A stretch of 64,000 bases of DNA, taken from Proteobacteria bacterium ST_bin12. GTDB taxonomy: Bacteria > Pseudomonadota > Gammaproteobacteria > Burkholderiales > Methylophilaceae. Location of the stretch: assembly GCA_002083635.1 (NCBI GenBank), contig MSXP01000007.1, positions 62,001 through 126,000 of the forward strand. The letters are read 5' to 3'. A program made the position numbers and the translations under genes. Shown one piece after another: positions 8,549-15,683 of the stretch; the first letter of the stretch is position 1; each line of letters starts with the position of its first letter. The notes beneath the pieces were generated by a model, which saw only the letters and a list, made by a program, of their open reading frames with translations, was not told the origin of the DNA and did not search any database.

Positions 8549-9367
8549 TTATATGCCTAACACGCCAAACTCTGCTCTATCTTTAATGACCTCACGCACT
8601 AGCCCAACATCAATTTTATCTGCGTTGGTCGAATAACCATAAACCAGAGCAGTATCGCAGAGAATATTAATGCTGCGCGGAATGCCACGTGATGCCTCCC
8701 CTATCAGTCGGGTGGCTGCAGCTGTAAACAGGGGGGCATCACGTCCTGCAATATGCAGGCGGTGATGAATATATTTATCGGCCTCAAAAGACTCTAATGG
8801 CGGGATGAAAAAATCTACTGAGACGCGTTGAAAAAACTGTTGCAAATCGGGTCTACGTAACAAATCTCTTAACTGTGGTTGACCAACCAGTATGATTTGT
8901 AATAATTGGTCTTTATCTGCATTGATGTTGGATAGCATGCGTAGTGACTCTAATGCCGCCGGACTTAAGTTTTGTGCTTCATCTACAATTAAAACAACGC
9001 GCTTATTTTCGCTGTAGCATTTAATTAAAAACTGCTGAAAAGCATCATACAAAGCCAGATTAGATTTACCTTCATATGGCTGATTAAATGACAACATAAT
9101 CCAGCCTAATAAGTCTTCGATATGCTCGTGCGTATTGTAGACAATACCTACAGTTAACTCATCCCCCAAGTTATTAAGCAAGTGACGAACCAGTGTTGTT
9201 TTCCCACAGCCAATTTCGCCGCAAATAACTGAAAACCCAGCTCTATTTTGAACGCCATATTCCAGCATGGCATAGGCCATGCTGTGTCTCAAACTAAAAA
9301 ATAAAAACTCTGGATCTGGTTGAATAGAAAAGGGCTTTTCTTTTAAACCATAAAAGGCTTCATACAT
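8549..9367 (-). CDS. exosortase/PEP-CTERM system-associated ATPase (ExeA-like)
   Basis: This AAA-type ATPase resembles ExeA/GspA N-terminal domains and matches the family that accompanies PEP-CTERM exopolysaccharide loci (TIGR03015 type, from memory). The 272-residue protein begins MYEAFYGLKEKPFSIQPDP, typical of the family. It has Walker A GEIGCGKTT (residues 50-58), Walker B VVLIVDEAQ (Asp129-Glu130) and a sensor region LVGQPQLRDLL. Its precise job is unknown; a role in energising or placing the export machine is the usual suggestion. It lies between the TPR lipoprotein and the glycosyltransferase with gaps of about 20 bases. Confidence 0.9.
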   Translation of the reverse strand: MYEAFYGLKEKPFSIQPDPEFLFFSLRHSMAYAMLEYGVQNRAGFSVICGEIGCGKTTLVRHLLNNLGDELTVGIVYNTHEHIEDLLGWIMLSFNQPYEGKSNLALYDAFQQFLIKCYSENKRVVLIVDEAQNLSPAALESLRMLSNINADKDQLLQIILVGQPQLRDLLRRPDLQQFFQRVSVDFFIPPLESFEADKYIHHRLHIAGRDAPLFTAAATRLIGEASRGIPRSINILCDTALVYGYSTNADKIDVGLVREVIKDRAEFGVLGI

Positions 9368-9390
9368 ATTGCGTTATCCAGACTCTACGA

Positions 9391-11772
9391 CTATAAAGAT
9401 TTAAGTAAAGAAACTGCATCATCTTTTTGCAAAAATTGCTGATCTTCAGCCAATTTAACTGCTTTTTGTAAAGACTGTTTTGCTAAGTCCTGCTCACTTT
9501 TGGCAATATATATTTTAGCTAAATGATAGTGAAATACAGCGGTATCAGGCATTTTCTCTATCGCTTGTTTTAACGCTTTTTCAGCATCATCAAATTTACC
9601 AACTTTAAAGCTAGCCCAACCAAATGTATCCAAAAACTGAGGTGTTTGACTATTTTTAACTGTTTTAGCTAAAGCGTATGCGCGCTCAATACTAGCTTGA
9701 TCTTTACGGAAATCTAATAAAAGACTTGCCAAATTATTATTCACTATTTCTGCATCTGGTCGTTCTTTAAGCATGTCTTCATACACTTTGATCGCATCAT
9801 CAATACGATTAGACTCTTCGTATAGGCCTGCTTGTGTCAACATCAAACTAAAGTCATTAGGAATTGCAATTAGACCTGCTTGGATTGTATTGTCTGCCGC
9901 CTCTTTTTGATTTAAGCGCTGTTGCGCAATAGCAAGTTGTTGATATGCAGATGCATTTTTAGGATTAGTCTGAATAACTCTAGAAAACAGCTTTTGTGCC
10001 TCTTGCATATTTCCACTGGAAAGGTAAATTTGGCCCTTAATAAGAGCTGCATCTACATTATTTGGGTTATCTTTTAATACGCTGTCAATAAATGCAATCG
10101 CTTCATTATTTTTGCCGGCGCGCAAATATGTCCTCACGACAGCAACAATTGGTTGGCTATCGTTAGGTGCGGCATTATGTGCACGCTTAAATGCTGTTAT
10201 TGCGCCCTCAGTATCATTTTTACCTGCTGAAATTGCACCTAATATTTGATCTGCAAGTGGATTTTTTTCGTTGATTTTTTTTGCTTGGTCTGCCAGTGCT
10301 TGAGCGCCAGCATAATCGCCACGTGCAATTCTAGCCTGAGCAAGTGATCGCATCACAGAAGCATTATCAGGGTTCGCTTCAAGCATCTCTTCAAAAACCT
10401 TTTCAGCTCGCTCCGGCTGTTTGCGACGCATTAAAAATTGCGCATAAGGAATGCCATAATTCGTTGAAAACTTACTGTTTTCAAATGCTTTGATATACTG
10501 CTCTTCAGCAAGTTCAGGCGAGCCAGAACTCTCATGCGCTGATGCCAACATCACTAGTGCATTGAAAGCGGTTGGTGAATCACGCGTAACAGTTCTTAAA
10601 TCTATAATAGCCGCATCAAAATTCTTCGCTTCCAGCGCCAGACCTGCTCTTAAAGTAAGTGCTTGCCCATTGCTTTTATCCAAATCTAGAATAGCGTTTA
10701 GCATTTTGCTGGCTTCCTCTTTCTTGCCTGCTTGTATCAGCTTGTAGGCAATCATACCTTGCGCTTTATAGCCATCAGCAGAATTACCTGCTGTCTTTAC
10801 AATATCATTGAGCAGTTTTTCTTCTAATTGAGGTTGATTTTGTAATTGATATAAATTAACCAAGGCAAAGGCTATTTCATAATTATTAGGCTCTTTTTTC
10901 GCATACTTTTCTAATTCCGCCCTACCCACCTCAGGTCCTTTTGTCGCAATAACAAAGCGCACAACATCTATCTTAGCGCTTAAGTCTGGTACTGCGTCTG
11001 CAATAGCTCGTATTTGCTTTTCCGCATCAGCTTGTCGGTTATTTTTAATTAAAAACTGTGCATAGCTTTTTCTAATAATGGCTTTATCGGGATATGCTTT
11101 CGTTAACTTTTGGTAAGCCTGCTCGACTTCTTGCGGCTTATTCATATCATCTAATACTTTGATTCGTATCATATGAATGGCTAAATTCTTTTCGTCTATT
11201 GTTAAAGCTTTGTCTAAAAATTCGAGCGCTTTTGTATTATCTTTAGCCGACAAACGCTCTGTCGCTAACAGAATGTAAGCATCTGAGCTATTAGCATCTT
11301 TACTTAAAGCTGACTTTGCATACTCAATAGCACCTTGAGGGTCATTTAATTTCAGCTGAATTGCTGCACGCAAATTTAATGCGCCTACATTATTTTTATC
11401 AATTGCAAATGCCTTATTACTTCTCTCAAGCGCAACATCTACTTTACCTGCAGCCAATAATATCTGTCCGGTTTTCACCAGCGCGTTAATATTATTAGGC
11501 TCTCTTTCAAGCACCTCATTCATTAAGCCGTAAGTAGACTTAAAATCACCTTTTCGTTCTGCAATTAAAGCAAGCGCATATACAGCTTTAGGCATCACTT
11601 TTTTCATTTGCAAAGCGTTTTGAAATTCTAATCTCGCTTTATCAGGATCGGACTCAATTAAAGCCATCCCTTTCTCATAGAATTTTTCTGCTTTTTCTTC
11701 AGGCGATGAGCATGCGCTGATTAACGATGCGAGTGATAAGATTATGAACAGTTGGGCTAATAGATTTTTCAT
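9391..11772 (-). CDS. prsT: exosortase-system TPR-repeat lipoprotein (PrsT type)
   Basis: This is a large TPR protein of the family always linked to exosortase/PEP-CTERM loci (TIGR02917 type, from memory). The 793-residue protein starts with a lipoprotein signal peptide with lipobox LISAC (Cys21). About twenty tetratricopeptide-like repeats follow to the end, with repeated patterns such as NPNNVDALIKGQIYLSSGN. It is likely anchored on the periplasmic side of a membrane and acts as a scaffold for polysaccharide or sorted-protein export; this role is inference. It is the first gene after a 229-base intergenic region that contains a 16-bp palindrome, so it probably heads its own operon: prsT, ATPase, glycosyltransferase, exosortase. 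Confidence 0.9.
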   Translation of the reverse strand: MKNLLAQLFIILSLASLISACSSPEEKAEKFYEKGMALIESDPDKARLEFQNALQMKKVMPKAVYALALIAERKGDFKSTYGLMNEVLEREPNNINALVKTGQILLAAGKVDVALERSNKAFAIDKNNVGALNLRAAIQLKLNDPQGAIEYAKSALSKDANSSDAYILLATERLSAKDNTKALEFLDKALTIDEKNLAIHMIRIKVLDDMNKPQEVEQAYQKLTKAYPDKAIIRKSYAQFLIKNNRQADAEKQIRAIADAVPDLSAKIDVVRFVIATKGPEVGRAELEKYAKKEPNNYEIAFALVNLYQLQNQPQLEEKLLNDIVKTAGNSADGYKAQGMIAYKLIQAGKKEEASKMLNAILDLDKSNGQALTLRAGLALEAKNFDAAIIDLRTVTRDSPTAFNALVMLASAHESSGSPELAEEQYIKAFENSKFSTNYGIPYAQFLMRRKQPERAEKVFEEMLEANPDNASVMRSLAQARIARGDYAGAQALADQAKKINEKNPLADQILGAISAGKNDTEGAITAFKRAHNAAPNDSQPIVAVVRTYLRAGKNNEAIAFIDSVLKDNPNNVDAALIKGQIYLSSGNMQEAQKLFSRVIQTNPKNASAYQQLAIAQQRLNQKEAADNTIQAGLIAIPNDFSLMLTQAGLYEESNRIDDAIKVYEDMLKERPDAEIVNNNLASLLLDFRKDQASIERAYALAKTVKNSQTPQFLDTFGWASFKVGKFDDAEKALKQAIEKMPDTAVFHYHLAKIYIAKSEQDLAKQSLQKAVKLAEDQQFLQKDDAVSLLKSL

Positions 11773-11925
11773 CTTGAGTGCTCTTTAATTATTGAGTAAA
11801 TTTTACAGTTAATTTAAATGTGTTTTAAATAAAAGGTTAAAAGATCTCTTTACAAAAATATATTGCATGACGGTTGTAAACTTTAGCCTAATAGTTTATC
11901 AGTAAAAAAGCCTCTAGCATCATTG

Positions 11926-11941
11926 ATACCCAATTGGGCTA
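11926..11941. promoter_or_regulatory. palindromic operator candidate upstream of prsT
   Basis: The 16 bases ATACCCAATTGGGCTA contain the perfect palindrome CCCAATTGGG. They lie about 155 bases upstream of the prsT start. A near-identical copy (one difference, at the centre) occurs at 28759-28774 upstream of epsE, in the opposite orientation. A shared regulator site is the simplest reading; the LuxR-type EpsA encoded nearby is a candidate binder. Confidence 0.5.
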
Positions 11942-12001
11942 ACGTAATGCGACTAATTCATCATCTTTTAATGCTTAACTTAAGTCCATATTAAGCAAAT
12001 T

Positions 12002-13075
12002 CTATTGAGGCTCACTTGGGTTAATTAGATTTAAATCTACAAAATTTGGCTCAACGTAATAAGGCATCGCCAATGGCTCACCAACAAACAATCCCTGTGT
12101 TGGCCAATACACACTTTTCCAATAAGATTCTATTAAGCTTTCTCCTGCTAAATAATGTGAAACCATAACAGCAGGATTGGGGAATTTTTGCCAATAATTA
12201 CAAGGCTCTGATACAGAACCATAAGAACCTGTAGCACCGGCCTCAAGCCATTTTATAATGGACATTTGACCATCGCCATATAACTCACCACCAAAAGACG
12301 TCAAATGATCAGCAACTGCGCCAGGCATAAAGTTGAGCGTTTCTAAATGTGGCACCGAAGCGGCGCCTGTAAAATAGAACATAATGTCTTTTTTATCCCT
12401 AATGCTATCCGCTCTTATCGTGCGTATATAAAGTTGTTTACTCTCGAGTCTTGTTAAATCTTTTGGGAAAAACGCCTCTCTCGGCTTGCTTCTTAATTCA
12501 TCATTTGTCTTTAAAAAATAGGCAGTGGCCTGATTTAATTTAAATGTGCTCAACACACCCTTATCAATCACTGCTTTGGCTACATCAACAGAATATGTCG
12601 GCAATAATATTGATAATCGCATATTGAAATCTTTTTGTGGGTTGCGAGAAGTGCTATTGAAATAAGGGTTTTTAACCCCTGTAGCGCAGCCATTTTCACA
12701 TTGTTTTGGCTCATACCCCAAAGTGACAGCGGAAGTAATTGAATTGCAATTCACCGCATAAGGTTTAGTCCAAGCAAGCACAATCACTTGAATTTCATCT
12801 GCCATATTGGCATATATTTGTTCGCGCAAAACTTTAAATTGCTCCTCAGAAATCTTGGAGGCATCAGGCGCAACATCAACCACGATTAGGTTTTTTTTAG
12901 GTATATTTCGGGCAGTTAAGTAATAGTCGCCCACAACAAGGCTATTGGGATCTTGTTTGTTTACGACGACCACAACTTGTTCAGGCTTGATGCTGTTTGC
13001 AGAGTTGTTTGTTCCTGCTTCAGCAAAAGCACTGACACAAAAAAATAAGGATAAAAAACTGATTAACTTAAGCAT
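12002..13075 (-). CDS. exported protein of the TIGR03790-like family
   Basis: This 357-residue exported protein of unknown function resembles the TIGR03790 family (from memory), found in genomes with exosortase systems and in some other bacteria. A signal peptide covers residues 1-19 (LISFLSLFFCVSAFAEA). The mature part has VVVVNKQDPNSLVVGDYYLTARNIP near its start, a segment with two close cysteines (QCENGC), and a C-terminal block with GATGSYGSVSEPCNYW. The fold may be peptidase-like (caspase/gingipain-like), as has been suggested for similar proteins, but I see no certain catalytic pair. It is followed by the 229-base gap that separates it from prsT and preceded by the WecG-type gene. Confidence 0.72.
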   Translation of the reverse strand: MLKLISFLSLFFCVSAFAEAGTNNSANSIKPEQVVVVVNKQDPNSLVVGDYYLTARNIPKKNLIVVDVAPDASKISEEQFKVLREQIYANMADEIQVIVLAWTKPYAVNCNSITSAVTLGYEPKQCENGCATGVKNPYFNSTSRNPQKDFNMRLSILLPTYSVDVAKAVIDKGVLSTFKLNQATAYFLKTNDELRSKPREAFFPKDLTRLESKQLYIRTIRADSIRDKKDIMFYFTGAASVPHLETLNFMPGAVADHLTSFGGELYGDGQMSIIKWLEAGATGSYGSVSEPCNYWQKFPNPAVMVSHYLAGESLIESYWKSVYWPTQGLFVGEPLAMPYYVEPNFVDLNLINPSEPQ

Positions 13076-13141
13076 GTTTTTTTAGGCATATTTTATTGGT
13101 TAAGTTTGATTGAGCATGTAATCCAATTGCTCGCCACTTTG

Positions 13142-13948
13142 CTAATCCAAAGATATTTTACTTTCTGCAGATAATTGTCTACGCAATTGCCATTCATTCC
13201 ATATCAATTTAGGGAAAACAATCGCATCAATCGCATATCGTTTTGCTAGACGTCTAGGCTCTGACAACATGCGATGCAACCACTCTAGACCAATTTTCTG
13301 CATCCAGATTGGTGCGCGCGACTTTTCACCTGCTATAAAATCGATGGTTGCCCCCACGCACAATGTGACTTTTACCGAAATTTCATTTGCATATTGGGTA
13401 ATCCATAATTCCTGTTTAGGCGCACCCAACCCTAATACCAGCAAATCTGCGCCACTTGCATTAATTGTGTCGCAAATAGCTTTAGAATCTGCTGGATTTT
13501 TATCAAACCCAAAATCTGGGCTTAAGGTGCCAACCACCTTAACCATTGGCCAAGTGGCGTGAATCACCTCTTTTGCGCGCTCTGCTACACCCGGCATTGC
13601 GCCCAATAAAAATACTGTCAATTGCTTGTTATTATTTTGCATATGCTCAAAAATAGCAGGCACTAAATCACTCCCAGGCACGGTGCCAGGTATATTCACA
13701 CCCAACAAATGAGCAGCCCAAACCACTGGTTTGCCATCAGTGACAATCAATGACGCCTGTTGGTAAGCAACCTGAAGGCCAACATCCGTTTGAAATTTAA
13801 CAATATGGTCTACATTGGGCGTGACTACAAAGCGACAAGTTTTGACCGTCTGTGTAAGCCAAGTATCAATCAATGTAACGGCATCTGACATTGAAAGTAA
13901 ATCAATTTCCGCACCAAACAATCGAACTCTTTTTTTATTTATTTGCAT
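13142..13948 (-). CDS. WecG/TagA/CpsF family glycosyltransferase
   Basis: Members of this family (GT26) transfer ManNAc, ManNAcA or related sugars to lipid-linked GlcNAc-type acceptors at the cytoplasmic face of the inner membrane. The 268-residue protein shows the family blocks VTPNVDHIVKF, VTDGKPVVWAAHLLG, PGSDLVP, LLVLGLGAPKQELWI and CVGATIDFIAGEKSRAPIWM in order. They run on to the conserved GLEWLHRMLSEPRRL near the C-terminus. The length is normal. It lies in the exopolysaccharide locus between the PPTase and the TIGR03790-like gene and probably adds the second sugar after an initiating transferase. Confidence 0.93.
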   Translation of the reverse strand: MQINKKRVRLFGAEIDLLSMSDAVTLIDTWLTQTVKTCRFVVTPNVDHIVKFQTDVGLQVAYQQASLIVTDGKPVVWAAHLLGVNIPGTVPGSDLVPAIFEHMQNNNKQLTVFLLGAMPGVAERAKEVIHATWPMVKVVGTLSPDFGFDKNPADSKAICDTINASGADLLVLGLGAPKQELWITQYANEISVKVTLCVGATIDFIAGEKSRAPIWMQKIGLEWLHRMLSEPRRLAKRYAIDAIVFPKLIWNEWQLRRQLSAESKISLD

Positions 13949-13990
13949 GTTTATGTCATTAATTGGTGTCTAAGCGTTCAGTTAATTGTC

Positions 13991-14647
13991 TTAATTATAT
14001 TCAGGATATACAGCTGCTAGTGTTATATTATCGTGGCAAATAGCTTTACCAACAAAAGAGTTACCTCTTTCTCCTCCACCAAAAATCAATTCAAAGCTGT
14101 CTGAGTCGGATATTGTTGGGTTAACACGCCAGCAAAGCATATCTAATTGCCCAGAAGCTTTGATAGCTGATTCTTTTAATCCCCATATTTTACGTACCAA
14201 CAAAGATTTTTCCGCATTGGATTTAGAATTTACCCAACTGAGCTCATCTTGAGATAGAAACATTTCCCATAAGCTGTGGTGAATATCACCGGCAAGCTCC
14301 GCATCGATGCCTAATGAAGATATTTCTATTTTTTTTGCTACAACTGCAGCAACGTGACTATTACTTAAATCAGTACTATGCGTAATACTTCCAACTATGT
14401 CTTTTGGCCATATTGGTGCGCCCGTTAATTTATCTTTAACAATATCAACATCATCAATATGCATTGATGCTAATGCAGTTTTAGCCATCATTCTTCCTGA
14501 CGCCATCTCTGCTAAACGTCTAGTGCCGACCAGCCCTATACTATCTAACTCTGCTTGAGTAAGCGGCAATGAATGATCTTTTAAACTGCACACGCTCAAA
14601 CATACATTTGCTGGTAAGATTTGTTGCCAAAGGTGCTCAATTTGCAT
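13991..14647 (-). CDS. 4'-phosphopantetheinyl transferase
   Basis: PPTases of the Sfp/EntD type move the phosphopantetheine arm of coenzyme A onto a Ser of acyl or peptidyl carrier domains. The 218-residue protein has the motifs GSITHS (about residues 86-91), GIDAE (113-117, with Asp115 and Glu117 as Mg ligands) and WGLKESAIKA (from 155, with Glu159 and Lys163). It is the natural activator of the carrier domain in the FkbH-ACP-TE fusion encoded one gene upstream at 15684-18680. A glycosyltransferase gene lies between them, with gaps of only 10-15 bases. The acceptor is inferred from context. Confidence 0.9.
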   Translation of the reverse strand: MQIEHLWQQILPANVCLSVCSLKDHSLPLTQAELDSIGLVGTRRLAEMASGRMMAKTALASMHIDDVDIVKDKLTGAPIWPKDIVGSITHSTDLSNSHVAAVVAKKIEISSLGIDAELAGDIHHSLWEMFLSQDELSWVNSKSNAEKSLLVRKIWGLKESAIKASGQLDMLCWRVNPTISDSDSFELIFGGGERGNSFVGKAICHDNITLAAVYPEYN

Positions 14648-14662
14648 TATTTAATTTATCTC

Positions 14663-15673
14663 TTAAGATCCATCAGACTCAGGTAGCTGGCTAGAAAAAA
14701 ACGGTGAATCCCAATTACGTGGCAACAATACACTATGGCTAACAGTATCTACTAAAGAAAATGGCGTACTTAGATGTTGCTTGTTAGTTAAAAACCTTTT
14801 CAAGTTGCCTAAAGTACTTGCAAAAACAACAGATAAATCTGTTAAAAACGTATAAAAAATACCATGATTATTAATAAAGTAATGCCTCCTAGATTCATAC
14901 AGATAACTTGGTAATCTTTTAAGTTTTGCATTTCTTTCTGTTACTTTAGTACTCTGCCCAGCAATATGCATCACGTGACTACTTGGTACATACCAAGTTT
15001 CAAAGCCTGCCTTTCTTGCACGAAAACACAAGTCCGTTTCCTCATAATAGAGAAAGTAAAATTCATTAAAACCTCGCATTTTTTCAACCAAATTTTTACT
15101 TAACATCATTGAAGCACCCGCTATCCAGTCAACAGGGCTTGGATTGTCTTGATTCATTGTAACTGGCACTACCCATTTTTTCAGAAGCTTTGTCACCAAC
15201 CCAAACTGAATACTTGATTCTAACTCACTTAAAATTGTTGGGAATCGAAAGGCAATTGGCCATAGACTTCCATCCTGATTTGTAAAGCTACTACCCGCGA
15301 TGCCTGCTTGAGGATTTAGCTTTAAAAAGTTAACAAGCTCAGATAAGGCGCCCTGATACAATTGTGCATCAGGATTAAGTAAATGAAAATAATCAACAGG
15401 CCCCTTTTCTAGCGCATATTTAAATGCGAAATTATTGCCATAAGCAAAACCACCATTTTTAGGCGCTGTGAGAACAAACACCCAGTCTTGCCAATTGTTT
15501 TTCTCAACCAAATCTTGAATTTTCGCGCTATCTCCAGAGGCATTGTCCACCACAATAGCTTGAATTTTAAGATTCCCAAGCTCGCGCTCTGCAAAAATTG
15601 AATACAGTCCATCAATTGTTAATTGAGCAGTTTTGTAAGTAACAATCACCACAGTTACATTCGTTAGTTGCAT
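14663..15673 (-). CDS. glycosyltransferase family 2 (rhamnosyltransferase-like)
   Basis: This is a GT-A fold, inverting glycosyltransferase. The 336-residue protein begins with the typical VTVVIVTYKTAQLTIDGLYS. It has NGGFAYGNNFAFK, the metal-binding LLNPDAQLY (a DxD-like motif), and FYFLYYEETDLCFRARKAG with the ED-type catalytic acidic pair. This pattern is shared with dTDP-rhamnosyltransferases of the WbbL type, so rhamnose is a plausible donor but not shown. It is embedded between the FkbH-ACP-TE gene and the PPTase gene, hence probably acts on the sugar that the fusion protein modifies. Confidence 0.86.
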   Translation of the reverse strand: MQLTNVTVVIVTYKTAQLTIDGLYSIFAERELGNLKIQAIVVDNASGDSAKIQDLVEKNNWQDWVFVLTAPKNGGFAYGNNFAFKYALEKGPVDYFHLLNPDAQLYQGALSELVNFLKLNPQAGIAGSSFTNQDGSLWPIAFRFPTILSELESSIQFGLVTKLLKKWVVPVTMNQDNPSPVDWIAGASMMLSKNLVEKMRGFNEFYFLYYEETDLCFRARKAGFETWYVPSSHVMHIAGQSTKVTERNAKLKRLPSYLYESRRHYFINNHGIFYTFLTDLSVVFASTLGNLKRFLTNKQHLSTPFSLVDTVSHSVLLPRNWDSPFFSSQLPESDGS

Positions 15674-15683
15674 CCAATTTACC

